64,000 nt of DNA from Thiohalophilus sp. (GTDB lineage Bacteria > Pseudomonadota > Gammaproteobacteria > UBA6429 > Thiohalophilaceae). A model generated the notes under the pieces. It was not told the origin of the DNA, did no database searches, and worked only from the letters and a program-made list of their open reading frames with translations. Position numbers and translations under genes: made by a program. This document shows, piece after piece, positions 1 through 8,504 of the stretch (its first letter is position 1; every line of letters begins with the position of its first letter). Where the stretch lies: contig NZ_JAXHLN010000003.1 of NCBI RefSeq assembly GCF_034522235.1, positions 1-64,000 of the forward strand, in the 5' to 3' direction.

Positions 1-875
1 TATCTCACTTCACTGAGCAACTGATCGATCATGCGCTGGGCCTGGCTGGCGTAGCCGCCGCCGAAGAGGTTGTAGTGGTTGAGGATGTGATAGAGGTTGT
101 AGAAGGTCTTGCGGATCGCGTAGCCGGGGTCGATGGGCCAGGTGGCGTCGTAGCCGCTGTAGAATGAGCGCGAGAAGCCGCCGAACAGTTCGGTCATGGC
201 CAGATCGGCCTCGCGATCGCCGAAGTAGACGGCCGGGTCGAAGATCACCGCCTCACCGTCGCGGGTGAAGGCGTAGTTGCCGGACCAGAGATCGCCGTGC
301 AGTACCGAGGCGACCGGTTGGTAATCGGTAAAGAAATCGGCAACCTGTTCCTTGAGCTGCTGACCGCGCTCGTACAGCGCACTACCGGCGCCGTTGCGCC
401 GTGCCAGATCCAGCTGAAAGCCGAGACGCTGCTCCTGCCAGAAACGCACCCAGTCGTTGTGCCAGCCATTGGGCTGGGGGGTGGAGCCGATGGTGTTGTC
501 GCGATGCCAGCCGAATTGCTCGCGGGTATGGCGATGCATCTGCGCCAGTTGCGCACCAAAGTGCGACATATCGCCGCTGCCGCCGGTCTCCAGGTATTCC
601 ATGACCAGATAGGCCTGGCCGTCGCTGACGCCGGTGGTCAGCGGCTGCGGCACCCGTACCGCCCTGGCCTCGGCCATCGCCTGCAGCCCGTCGGCCTCGG
701 CCTCGAACATCTCGAGCAGATCGGCGCGGTTGAATTTGACGAAATAACGGTGGCCGTTACCGTCCAGGCGCATGGCGCTGCTGATACAGCCGCCGCCAAT
801 ATTGCGACTCTGTTCTATCTCAAACGGTTCGCCCAGGGCCTCACCAATCGCCCGGGCCAGCGTTTCCTGGTTCAT
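1..875 (-). CDS. Fructosamine kinase family protein (3' end at window edge)
   Basis: Translating the reverse strand from the ATG at 875 gives 291 residues ending in ...IDQLLSEVR; the next two bases are TA, so the stop codon is probably cut by the window edge. The protein has the aminoglycoside-phosphotransferase-like kinase fold of the fructosamine-3-kinase family: a glycine-containing N-terminal loop (GGGCISSA), an active-site VLHGDLWSGN loop and a downstream DPAVYFGDREADLAM segment that would bind Mg-ATP. Family members phosphorylate ketosamines (glycated lysines or small glycated amines) as a deglycation step. An in-frame ATG two codons upstream (881) is an equally possible start; an AGGA stands before both. 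Substrate is not determinable from sequence. Confidence 0.88.
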   Translation of the reverse strand, partial: MNQETLARAIGEALGEPFEIEQSRNIGGGCISSAMRLDGNGHRYFVKFNRADLLEMFEAEADGLQAMAEARAVRVPQPLTTGVSDGQAYLVMEYLETGGSGDMSHFGAQLAQMHRHTREQFGWHRDNTIGSTPQPNGWHNDWVRFWQEQRLGFQLDLARRNGAGSALYERGQQLKEQVADFFTDYQPVASVLHGDLWSGNYAFTRDGEAVIFDPAVYFGDREADLAMTELFGGFSRSFYSGYDATWPIDPGYAIRKTFYNLYHILNHYNLFGGGYASQAQRMIDQLLSEVR

Positions 876-951
876 AAACATCAATCCTGCTGCGTTAAAA
901 GCCTGGGCGCATTACACTTGCAGTTCCTGTCGTGGAGTGCAAGTTGCCAGT

Positions 952-1509
952 ATGAAAGTCTTCGATCATATCAGCCCCGAGTTCGCCGAGTGGATCGGCA
1001 AGCAGCCGCTGTTTTTCAACGCCAGCGCGCCGCTGGACGGCGAGGGACACGTCAACCTCTCGCCGCGCGGGCTCGATACGTTGCGGATTGTGGACCCCAA
1101 CACGGTGGCCATTCTCGATCTGACCGGCAGCGGCAACGAAACCGCCGCCCATCTCAGTGAAAACGGGCGCATGACCCTGATGTTCTGTGCCTTCAGCGGG
1201 CCGCCGCGCATACTGCGCCTGTACGGGCAGGGCGAAGTGATCCTGCCGGCCAGTCCCGACTGGGCGGATCTGCGCAGCCGGTTCGATGAGCGCCTGCCCG
1301 GGGTGCGGCAAATCTTCCGCCTGCGGGTGGAACGGGTGCAGACCTCCTGCGGCTATGGCGTGCCGCTGATGGATCTGGTCGGCCAGCGGGAGACGCTGGT
1401 CCGCTGGACCGAGAAAAAGGGGCCCGAGGGGATTCGCCAGTTCCGTGACAAGCATAATCGGCGCAGTATCGACGGCCTGCCGAGCCCCGCGCTGGACGAA
1501 TCCCGGTGA
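952..1509 (+). CDS. Pyridoxamine 5'-phosphate oxidase-fold protein
   Basis: A 185-residue protein with the split-barrel flavin-binding fold of the PNPOx-like family (N-terminal stretch HVNLSPRG, then a beta-rich barrel and a basic C-terminus with DKHNRRSIDG). Such proteins bind FMN, F420 or haem, and many are uncharacterised; this one is unlikely to be the true PdxH because it lacks that enzyme's usual length and C-terminal signature. The open frame extends further upstream, but those codons overlap the divergent kinase gene, so the ATG at 952 is preferred. The gene diverges from the fructosamine kinase with about 75 bases between the two starts. Confidence 0.75.
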   Translation: MKVFDHISPEFAEWIGKQPLFFNASAPLDGEGHVNLSPRGLDTLRIVDPNTVAILDLTGSGNETAAHLSENGRMTLMFCAFSGPPRILRLYGQGEVILPASPDWADLRSRFDERLPGVRQIFRLRVERVQTSCGYGVPLMDLVGQRETLVRWTEKKGPEGIRQFRDKHNRRSIDGLPSPALDESR

Positions 1510-1889
1510 GTTTTTGCCCTGTTTTCGGGCCGGGGACGACGCGGATCGGCGACCCGGCGCCTGACTTTATGCACAGGCCCTGCAATAACAACGTGTTAGG
1601 GCGAAGCGCCTGTTAACCGGCCGGGTCAGAAGCTGCAAAAATAATATAACTTGCTGATTTATATTTAATTTTCCATGCGTACAAAATGTGCTCAATTTAA
1701 CAATAGTGTAACAGTGCCGGGCAGTTGGCCCTGTTTACCCCATTTCATCCACACAGTTATCCACAGAAACTGTGGATAACGGCCATTCTTAAAACACCTC
1801 AGGCACTTAGGTGATTTAACCTAGAATCGATCTGAACGTATGCCGCTAACTGACATGATTTATCCCCCCGATCCGGCCGCCCGACAGCC
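1510..1889. other. Intergenic region with AT-rich stretch and DnaA-box cluster
   Basis: 380 bases without a gene. The first part is ordinary. About 1635-1720 is clearly AT-rich against a GC-rich background. Bases 1745-1779 hold three DnaA-box-like 9-mers. The last part leads into priA and has no strong ribosome binding site before the priA ATG. Confidence 0.6.
1745..1779. promoter_or_regulatory. Cluster of three DnaA boxes
   Basis: TTATCCACA at 1757-1765 matches the E. coli DnaA box exactly, and its exact inverse TGTGGATAA lies at 1771-1779. A third copy with one mismatch (TCATCCACA) is at 1745-1753. The two perfect boxes form a 10-bp inverted repeat around AAA. The cluster lies just upstream of priA, a replication-restart helicase, next to an AT-rich segment. 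It may be DnaA control of priA or part of an origin-like locus; sequence alone does not decide. Confidence 0.6.
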
Positions 1890-4094
1890 ATGAGCGAGCC
1901 GGTCTTGCAGATTGCCATCCCGACGCCATTGCGCCGGCATTTCGATTACCGCCCGCCGGCCGGGATCGATCCCGCCAGCCTGCAGCCGGGCATCCGGGTC
2001 GAAGTCCCCTTTGGCCGGCGCCGGGTCATCGGCCTGCTGCTGGACGTCGCCGACAGCACCGACGTACCGCCGCATAAACTCAAGCGCGCCACGGCCCTGC
2101 TCGATGCCATGCCGGTGGTCAGCCCCGAACTGCTCGAGTTGCTGGGCTGGGCCAGTCGGTATTATCAACATCCCATCGGCGAGGTGGTGCTACATGCCCT
2201 GCCGGTCCTGCTGCGTCGCGAGGCACAACCGGCCCGGCGCGGCAGCGAACACTGGCAGCTCACCGCGGCCGGGCACGCGGCACTGGAACAAACCCTCAAC
2301 CGCGCGCCGAAACAGGCGGCCTTGCTGGCCAGCCTGCAGGCGCGACCGGAAGGCGCCAACGCCGCCGAACTGGAGACCGAGCACGTCAACTGGCGCCCGG
2401 TGCTGAAAAAACTGATCGACAAGGGCTGGGTCGAAATGAGCCTGCGCGCCACCCTGCCGCCGCCGGCCGAACAGCGTCAGACGGCCCCGACCCTGAGCGC
2501 GGCGCAACACACCGCCGTGGAACAATTGCTGCAGCAGCGCGACCGCTTCCACTGCACCCTGCTCGACGGCGTGACCGGCAGCGGCAAGACCGAGGTTTAT
2601 CTGCAGTTGATCGAACGGGTCATCGCCGCCGGCCGCCAGGCCCTGGTGCTGGTGCCGGAGATCGGCCTGACACCGCAACTGGTGGAACGCTTCCGGGCGC
2701 GACTGAACACCCCGGTGGCCGTACTGCATTCGGCGCTCAACGATCAGGAACGCTATAACGCCTGGCTGGCGGCCCGCGAGGGCGAGGCGGGGGTAATCAT
2801 CGGGACCCGTTCGGCGCTGTTCTCGCCGCTGCCCGCGCCGGGTCTGATCATCATCGACGAAGAGCACGATCTCTCTTTCAAGCAGCAGGAGGGCTTTCGC
2901 TATTCGGCGCGGGATCTGGCGATTCTGCGCGCGCAGAAACTGGACATTCCGATCCTGCTCGGTTCGGCCACGCCGTCACTGGAAACATTGCACAACGCGC
3001 GCCAGGGCCGTTACCACCATTTACATTTGCCCGAACGGGCGGGCGCGGCGGTTTTTCCGCGATTCCTTATCCAGGACGTCCGCGGCCAGAAACTGGAGCA
3101 CGGCCTGTCCGCCCAGCTGCTGGCGCGCATGCAACAGCATCTGGCGCAGGGCAGCCAGGTGCTGCTGTTTCTCAACCGCCGCGGTTTCGCGCCGGTGTTG
3201 ATGTGCCATGAATGTGGCTGGCATGCCCGTTGCGCCCGCTGCGATGCCCATCTGACCGTGCACCGGCGCCAGCACAAACTGCGCTGCCACCATTGCGGCA
3301 GCGAACAGGCCCTGCCCGAGACCTGCCCCGAATGCCAGGCCGGAGAACTGCTGCCCATGGGGCTGGGCACCGAACGGGTCGAAACCGCGCTGCAGGAACA
3401 GTTCCCCGACGCCCGCATTGTGCGCATCGATCGCGACACCACCCGGCGCAAGGGCGCGCTGCAGGAGCTGCTGCGCCAGATTCACGCCGGCGAAGTCGAC
3501 ATCCTGCTCGGCACCCAGATGCTGGCCAAGGGGCATCACTTTCCCGAGGTGACGCTGGTCGGACTGCTGGATGCCGACTACGGTCTTTACAGTGCCGACT
3601 TTCGCGCCAGCGAACGCATGGGCCAGCTGATTTTGCAGGTGGCCGGCCGCGCCGGGCGCGCCGAGCGCCCCGGCGAGGTGATGATCCAGACCCACCATCC
3701 CGACAATCCCCTGCTGGCGCAACTGGCCGCCCACGACTACCCCGCCTTCGCCGAGACCCTGCTCACCGAACGGGCCCAGGCCGAACTGCCGCCCTACGCC
3801 AGCCTGGCTCTGGTGCGCGCCGAAGCGCCCGATCCGCGCGCCGCGCTCGACTTTCTGCAGGCCGCCCGCGAGGCCGCCGGCCCCACCGGCGCCGATCAAC
3901 CCTTACTGCTCGGCCCCGTGCCCTCGCCCATGGAACGCCGCGCCGGCCGCTATCGCGCCCAGCTGCTGTTGCAGGCCGCCGACCGCCAGACCCTGCAACG
4001 CTTCCTGCAGCACTGGCTCGTCCGTATCGAGGCTCTGCCCACTGCGCGCAAGGTGCGTTGGTCCGTGGATGTCGATCCGCTGGAGATGTTCTGA
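1890..4094 (+). CDS. priA: Primosomal protein N' (replication restart helicase PriA)
   Basis: The 734-residue product is the usual length for PriA, the 3'-5' superfamily 2 helicase that recognises stalled forks and loads the replicative helicase. Visible signatures are the N-terminal DNA-binding region, Walker A GVTGSGKT near residues 227-234, the DEEH box near 321, a cysteine-rich zinc-binding block at about 438-482 (CHECGWHARC, CARCDAH, CHHCG, CPECQAG), and helicase motifs V and VI (GTQMLAKGHHFP, QVAGRAGRAERPG). It is transcribed toward argS, separated by about 225 bases that contain a family A inverted repeat. DnaA boxes lie just upstream. Confidence 0.97.
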   Translation: MSEPVLQIAIPTPLRRHFDYRPPAGIDPASLQPGIRVEVPFGRRRVIGLLLDVADSTDVPPHKLKRATALLDAMPVVSPELLELLGWASRYYQHPIGEVVLHALPVLLRREAQPARRGSEHWQLTAAGHAALEQTLNRAPKQAALLASLQARPEGANAAELETEHVNWRPVLKKLIDKGWVEMSLRATLPPPAEQRQTAPTLSAAQHTAVEQLLQQRDRFHCTLLDGVTGSGKTEVYLQLIERVIAAGRQALVLVPEIGLTPQLVERFRARLNTPVAVLHSALNDQERYNAWLAAREGEAGVIIGTRSALFSPLPAPGLIIIDEEHDLSFKQQEGFRYSARDLAILRAQKLDIPILLGSATPSLETLHNARQGRYHHLHLPERAGAAVFPRFLIQDVRGQKLEHGLSAQLLARMQQHLAQGSQVLLFLNRRGFAPVLMCHECGWHARCARCDAHLTVHRRQHKLRCHHCGSEQALPETCPECQAGELLPMGLGTERVETALQEQFPDARIVRIDRDTTRRKGALQELLRQIHAGEVDILLGTQMLAKGHHFPEVTLVGLLDADYGLYSADFRASERMGQLILQVAGRAGRAERPGEVMIQTHHPDNPLLAQLAAHDYPAFAETLLTERAQAELPPYASLALVRAEAPDPRAALDFLQAAREAAGPTGADQPLLLGPVPSPMERRAGRYRAQLLLQAADRQTLQRFLQHWLVRIEALPTARKVRWSVDVDPLEMF

Positions 4095-4101
4095 CGACAC
4101 A

Positions 4102-4231
4102 GGGACGAGGGCCGAGTGACGAGGGACGAGGTTTATTTATATTCCCTCCCCTGGAAGGGGAGGGCTAGGGAGGGGTGATACAAAATCAGTCCCGGCAAAA
4201 ACCTCGTTACTCGTCACTCGGCCCTCGTCCC
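4102..4231. repeat. Family A inverted repeat between priA and argS
   Basis: Arms at 4102-4131 and 4202-4231 are nearly exact inverted copies built from tandem CGAGGGACGAG/CCGAGTGACGAG units. Between them lies a second small hairpin (about 4144-4164, CCCTCCCC with GGGGAGGG). Related copies occur at 29425-29513, 33619-33712 and, in part, near 50572-50598. It starts 8 bases after the priA stop codon and may fold in the priA transcript. Confidence 0.8.
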
Positions 4232-4320
4232 TGCGCATCGCGCCTGCGCTAGGCGCAGGCGGGTCAGTGGTTTACAATCAGCGCCCCGATAACCATTCAC
4301 GCAAGCGACTTGAATTTTTC

Positions 4321-6081
4321 ATGAAAAACCAGCTTCAGGCCCTGATCGCGCAGGCCGTCGCGGCCCTGCGGGGCGACGGTACGCTGCCCGCCGATGTCGA
4401 CCCCGCCATCCAGATCGAACGTACCCGCGACCCAGGCCACGGGGATCTGGCCTGTAATGTCGCCATGCTGCTGGCCAAACCGGCCAAAGCCAAACCGCGA
4501 GATCTGGCGGAGAAGATCGTCGCCGCGTTACCCGCGGATCCCGGTGTCAGCAAAGTCGAGATCGCCGGACCGGGGTTTATTAATTTCTTTTTGAGCGACG
4601 ACGCCTTTCACGCGGTGATCCCGCAGATCCTCGAGGCCGGTGAAGCCTACGGCCATTCGACCATCGGCAACGACCAGCGGGTGCAGGTGGAGTTTGTGTC
4701 GGCCAATCCGACCGGGCCGCTGCATGTGGGTCACGGTCGCGGCGCCGCCTACGGTGCGGCGGTGGCCGATCTGCTGGCCGCCGCCGGCTTTGCCGTGCAC
4801 CGCGAATATTATGTCAACGACGCCGGGCGGCAGATGGATATCCTCGCCGCCAGTGTCTGGCTGCGTTATCTGGAGCTGGCCGGCGAAGAATTGGAATTCC
4901 CCGCCAATGGTTACAAGGGCGATTATGTCTGGGACATCGCCGCCACCTTGCATCGCGAACACGGCGATCGCTTTCGTCACCCCTGGGCCACGATCAGCGC
5001 GGAACTGCCCGCCGATGAACCCCGGGGCGGTGACAAGGAACGCTATATCGATGCGCTGATCGAACGCGCCCGTCAACTGCTGGGCGAGGACGCGTACCGC
5101 TTCGTGTTCGATACCGGCCTCAATTATATCCTCGCGGACATTCGCGACGATCTGGCCCAGTTCGGTATCGCCTATGAGGAATGGTTCTCGGAACGTTCGC
5201 TGACCGAAACCGGTGCCGTGGACAGGGCACTGCAACGTCTCAAAGAGAGCGGTCATACTTATGAAAAAGAAGGCGCGCTCTGGTTCCGCTCTTCCGACTA
5301 CGGCGATGAGAAGGATCGGGTGCTGGTGCGCGACAATGGCCAGACCACCTACTTCGCCTCGGACATTGCCTATCACATGGACAAGCTGGAACGCGGCTTC
5401 GATCGGGTGATCGATGTGTGGGGCGCCGATCATCACGGCTATGTACCGCGGGTGCGGGCGGCACTGCGGGCGCTGGGTGATGATCCGGCCCGGCTGGATG
5501 TATTGCTGGTGCAGTTTGCCATTTTGTATCGCGGCGGGGAAAAGCTGCAGATGTCGACCCGCTCCGGCGAGTTCGTCACCCTGCGCCAGTTGCGCAAGGA
5601 GGTGGGCAGCGATGCGGCGCGCTTCTTTTATGTCATGCGCAAGTGCGAGCAGCACATGGACTTCGATCTGGATCTGGCCAGGTCCGAATCGAAAGACAAC
5701 CCGATCTATTATATACAGTATGCCCATGCCCGGGTTTGCAGCGCACTGCGCAAGCTGGAGGAAAAGGGCTGGCAATACGATCAGGATCTGGGCCTGCAGC
5801 AACTGGCGTTACTCAACACCGACCACGAGCTGTCGCTGTTAACCAGTCTGTCCCGTTACCCCGAAGTGATCGAGTCAGCGGCCCTGGCCCATGAGCCGCA
5901 TCAGTTGTGCCACTATCTGCGCGAGCTGGCCAATGACTTTCATACCTATTACAACGAGCACAAGATCCTGGTGGACGAAGCACCGCTGCGTAATGCGCGG
6001 CTGGCGCTGAGTCAGGCGACCCGCCAGGTGATCGCCAACGGTCTCGGCCTGCTCGGTGTGACTGCGCCCGAATCCATGTAG
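4321..6081 (+). CDS. argS: Arginyl-tRNA synthetase
   Basis: Class I aminoacyl-tRNA synthetase of 586 residues that charges tRNA-Arg. It has the N-terminal Add1 domain, the HIGH-like motif HVGHGRG near residue 135 after SANPTGPL, a KMSKS-type loop reduced to MSTRSGEF near 410 as in many bacterial ArgRS, and the alpha-helical DALR anticodon-binding domain at the C-terminus. The open frame reaches 54 bases further upstream, but the ATG at 4321 gives the standard N-terminus MKNQLQALI. The downstream SPOR protein gene follows after 56 bases, an arrangement seen in many gammaproteobacteria. Confidence 0.97.
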   Translation: MKNQLQALIAQAVAALRGDGTLPADVDPAIQIERTRDPGHGDLACNVAMLLAKPAKAKPRDLAEKIVAALPADPGVSKVEIAGPGFINFFLSDDAFHAVIPQILEAGEAYGHSTIGNDQRVQVEFVSANPTGPLHVGHGRGAAYGAAVADLLAAAGFAVHREYYVNDAGRQMDILAASVWLRYLELAGEELEFPANGYKGDYVWDIAATLHREHGDRFRHPWATISAELPADEPRGGDKERYIDALIERARQLLGEDAYRFVFDTGLNYILADIRDDLAQFGIAYEEWFSERSLTETGAVDRALQRLKESGHTYEKEGALWFRSSDYGDEKDRVLVRDNGQTTYFASDIAYHMDKLERGFDRVIDVWGADHHGYVPRVRAALRALGDDPARLDVLLVQFAILYRGGEKLQMSTRSGEFVTLRQLRKEVGSDAARFFYVMRKCEQHMDFDLDLARSESKDNPIYYIQYAHARVCSALRKLEEKGWQYDQDLGLQQLALLNTDHELSLLTSLSRYPEVIESAALAHEPHQLCHYLRELANDFHTYYNEHKILVDEAPLRNARLALSQATRQVIANGLGLLGVTAPESM

Positions 6082-6137
6082 GAACCTATACCCTGGCGGT
6101 GCTGTATCCGCCGCGCTTTCAGTGATAGGCTTGCCAA

Positions 6138-6797
6138 ATGCCGCGCGACTACGCCAAAACTCCGAAACCCAAACATCCGCACTCCCTGCCCGGCTGGGTA
6201 TGGTTGCTGGGCGGACTGTTTATCGGCCTGTTTGTCGCCTTTTTGATCTATCTTGCCGATAACGCCGGCTCCGATCCCGAAGCGGGGATCAGCGGTTCGG
6301 TTAACGAACTGATCGGCAAGTTTCAGGATACCCGCAAAGACACACGCGAAGTCCGGACCGATAAAAAGCAGGCGCCACCACCGCCGGGAGAACAAAAAGA
6401 AGACAAACCGCGCTTTGATTTTTATACCATCCTGCCGGAACTGGAGGTTGTGATTCCGGAACACGATCTGTTCGGCAAACAACAGGATGACACCCTGTCC
6501 GCCACTCCGGCGCAACCCCGCAGTGACACACCAACTACCGGAACGGATGAGTCGGGCCCGGTACGCTATATGATCCAGGCCGGATCCTTCCGCAGTCTGG
6601 AGCAGGCCGATCGTCTCAAGGCCCAGCTGGCATTGCAGGGGATCGAGGCATCGATCCAGACCGTGGAGATCAACGACAACGATACCTGGCACCGGGTACG
6701 GATCGGCCCCTTGAGCGATCTCGACAAGTTGAATCGTACCCGCAAGCGCCTGCAGGACAACGGCATCGCCACTATCGTGGTCAAGGATAAAAGCTGA
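6138..6797 (+). CDS. SPOR domain-containing cell-division-type protein (FtsN-like)
   Basis: A 219-residue bitopic inner-membrane protein: a short basic cytoplasmic N-terminus, one membrane helix at roughly residues 18-41, a charged, proline-rich periplasmic linker, and a C-terminal SPOR domain (about 145-219, starting YMIQAGSF and ending GIATIVVKD). SPOR domains bind denuded septal peptidoglycan. Position directly after argS and this architecture match the gammaproteobacterial FtsN-like protein, although length and linker vary too much to assert orthology with E. coli FtsN. Confidence 0.85.
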   Translation: MPRDYAKTPKPKHPHSLPGWVWLLGGLFIGLFVAFLIYLADNAGSDPEAGISGSVNELIGKFQDTRKDTREVRTDKKQAPPPPGEQKEDKPRFDFYTILPELEVVIPEHDLFGKQQDDTLSATPAQPRSDTPTTGTDESGPVRYMIQAGSFRSLEQADRLKAQLALQGIEASIQTVEINDNDTWHRVRIGPLSDLDKLNRTRKRLQDNGIATIVVKDKS

Positions 6798-6813
6798 CAC
6801 GGCAACCGCCATC

Positions 6814-7497
6814 ATGCCTTATGTGCTGATTCTGCTGTTATTGCTGGGCCTGTTCTTCGGTCCCGGTCTGTGGGCCCGCTATACTTTCAAACGTTACAGT
6901 AAACCGCGCAAGGATATCCCCGGTACCGGCGGCGAACTCGCCCGGCATCTGCTGGATCGCTTCGGTATGAATAGCTACCAGGTGGAGATCGCCGGTGGAG
7001 AGGGCGATCATTTTGACCCCGCCAGCGAAACGGTACGACTCAGCGAGGACAACTATTCGGGTACGTCGCTGACGGCAGTGGCGGTCGCCGCCCACGAAGT
7101 CGGACATGCCATTCAGCATCATCGCGGCGAACATAAACTCAAGCTGCGCACCCGACTGGCGAAAACCGCGCATACCGCACAAAAAGTCGGTGCCGCGGTA
7201 ATCCTGCTGGCGCCGGTGGTGGCGCTGTTATCCCGCGCCCCTTCGGTCATCGCGCTGCAAATTATTTTTGGCCTGGGCACCATGCTGCTCGCTACCCTGG
7301 TACACCTGATTACCCTGCCGGTGGAATTCGATGCCAGCTTCGGCAAGGCGCTGCCGATTCTGCGCGAGGGGTATGTCCGGCCCGGGGATCTGCCCAAGGT
7401 CAGACGTCTTCTGCGTGCTGCCGCCCTCACTTATGTTGCGGCCTCTCTGTCGAGCCTGCTCAGCCTGGGACGCTGGATCGCCATCCTGCGACGGTGA
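6814..7497 (+). CDS. Membrane zinc metallopeptidase (YugP/Zn_peptidase_2 family)
   Basis: A 227-residue membrane protein with an N-terminal helix, the zinc-protease motif HEVGH near residues 93-97 within AAHEVGHAIQHH, and hydrophobic segments around 130-175 and at the C-terminus. The third zinc ligand is probably the glutamate in LPVEFDASFGKAL. Members are usually 220-230 residues long with unknown substrate. It begins 16 bases after the SPOR gene stop and is likely cotranscribed with it. Confidence 0.85.
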   Translation: MPYVLILLLLLGLFFGPGLWARYTFKRYSKPRKDIPGTGGELARHLLDRFGMNSYQVEIAGGEGDHFDPASETVRLSEDNYSGTSLTAVAVAAHEVGHAIQHHRGEHKLKLRTRLAKTAHTAQKVGAAVILLAPVVALLSRAPSVIALQIIFGLGTMLLATLVHLITLPVEFDASFGKALPILREGYVRPGDLPKVRRLLRAAALTYVAASLSSLLSLGRWIAILRR

Positions 7498-7498
7498 T

Positions 7499-7525
7499 TT
7501 TAGTTCCGAGTTCCGAGTTCTGAGT
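7499..7525. repeat. Short tandem repeat after the peptidase gene
   Basis: Three degenerate copies of a 7-8 base unit (GTTCCGA/GTTCTGA) directly follow the peptidase stop codon. Similar in style to the GTGCTGA array at 33303-33344. Confidence 0.5.
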
Positions 7526-7619
7526 ATATTGTGATGGTGTTCATGGTTTACCGCTTTGCGACTCTCTACTATTGCCGCCACCAAATAAACAACCCACTGA
7601 CTCTATATTGAGGTGCGAT

Positions 7620-8135
7620 ATGAAAACCCTGAAAACATTAACTGCCGCCAGCCTGCTGGCAGTGACAGGCGTCAGTTACGCCGAGTCCGGCGACTACATG
7701 AACCTGCAACTGGGGATCAGCGATGTTGACGGGTTTAGCAATGGCCTGGCCGCCATCGGTACGTTTGGCCGGCCGGTGCCGAATGTGCATGAGAACTTTT
7801 CCGTCGAAGGCGAGTTCACCACCACTATCGCCGATCCGGATGCCACTATTGCCGGCAACAGTGTCGAGGTCTCCTATTTTACACTGGGCGCCTATGGTGT
7901 TTATTCCCTGCCGCTAAACCAGTATGCCAAGCTGCGCGGTCGTGCCGGGATGATCTATTATGATGCCGATTTCTCCGGCGCGGGGGGACCCTATGGCTCC
8001 GATGACGGTTTCGAACTGAGTGTCGGCTTCGGTGCCACTTATAATCTCAACCAGCAGATGGATCTGATCGCCGAATACACCATTATCGAATCCGACATCT
8101 CTCATCTCTCCGCCGGGATCCAGTACCTCTTTTAA
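7620..8135 (+). CDS. Small outer-membrane beta-barrel protein
   Basis: A 171-residue protein with a clear signal peptide (MKTLKTLTAASLLAVTGVSYA, cleaved after A21) and an alternating beta-strand pattern ending in the aromatic residue pattern IQYLF expected of an OmpA/OmpW-like small barrel inserted by the BAM complex. Sequence segments such as LRGRAGMIYYDADFSG and LSVGFGATYNLN resemble the opacity/OmpA-like transmembrane family. No periplasmic peptidoglycan-binding domain is present. Ribosome binding site GAGGTGC is 6 bases before the ATG. Specific function unknown. Confidence 0.75.
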   Translation: MKTLKTLTAASLLAVTGVSYAESGDYMNLQLGISDVDGFSNGLAAIGTFGRPVPNVHENFSVEGEFTTTIADPDATIAGNSVEVSYFTLGAYGVYSLPLNQYAKLRGRAGMIYYDADFSGAGGPYGSDDGFELSVGFGATYNLNQQMDLIAEYTIIESDISHLSAGIQYLF

Positions 8136-8146
8136 AACAAGGAAAC

Positions 8147-8169
8147 TAGCAGCTAGTGACTAGCTGCTA
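8147..8169. repeat. Perfect inverted repeat between convergent genes
   Basis: TAGCAGCTAG and CTAGCTGCTA flank TGA, a 10-bp perfect stem. The stop codon of the convergent cupin gene lies inside it. There is no strong T-run, so it is a weak terminator at most. Confidence 0.6.
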
Positions 8170-8439
8170 TTCAAAGTCGTAATGCTTTTTGACCGCTTTG
8201 CGGATTTCCCAGGTGCAGCTCATACCGGCGGGGAAAGTGACCAGATCGCCGCGCTGGATCTGCACCGGTTCACCCTCCTCAGGAGTGACAATGACATCGC
8301 CCTCCAGCAGATAGCAGGTTTCCTGACGATCGTATTTCCAGGGGAAGGCTGACTCCTCTTTTTCCCAGATCGGCCAGTCGTACACGCCCATAACGTCCAG
8401 CTTGGCCGGTGAAGGATTGCGTTCTACCAGAATCTGCAT
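8167..8439 (-). CDS. Cupin-domain protein (EutQ/DUF861-like)
   Basis: A single-domain cupin of 90 residues. Conserved cupin motif 1 (EETC..LLEGDVIVTPEEG) and motif 2 (GDLVTFPAGMSCTW) are visible; the metal ligands are only partly kept, so it may be a binding protein, not an enzyme. The frame could begin 24 bases earlier at 8463 (MNVNKVITMQI), but an AAGGTGAT ribosome binding site stands the right distance before the ATG at 8439. It ends in the hairpin shared with the upstream outer-membrane gene and is followed on the same strand by nothing else. Confidence 0.75.
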   Translation of the reverse strand: MQILVERNPSPAKLDVMGVYDWPIWEKEESAFPWKYDRQETCYLLEGDVIVTPEEGEPVQIQRGDLVTFPAGMSCTWEIRKAVKKHYDFE

Positions 8440-8504
8440 TGTTATCACCTTATTTACATTCATTGCTGTTACAAAACCTGCCCGGCAAATCAGATTACCG
8501 GGCG

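Noticed and set aside
1745-1779. Intrinsic terminator formed by the TTATCCACAG/CTGTGGATAA palindrome
   Set aside because: No T-run follows in either direction and the arms are exact DnaA boxes, a better explanation.
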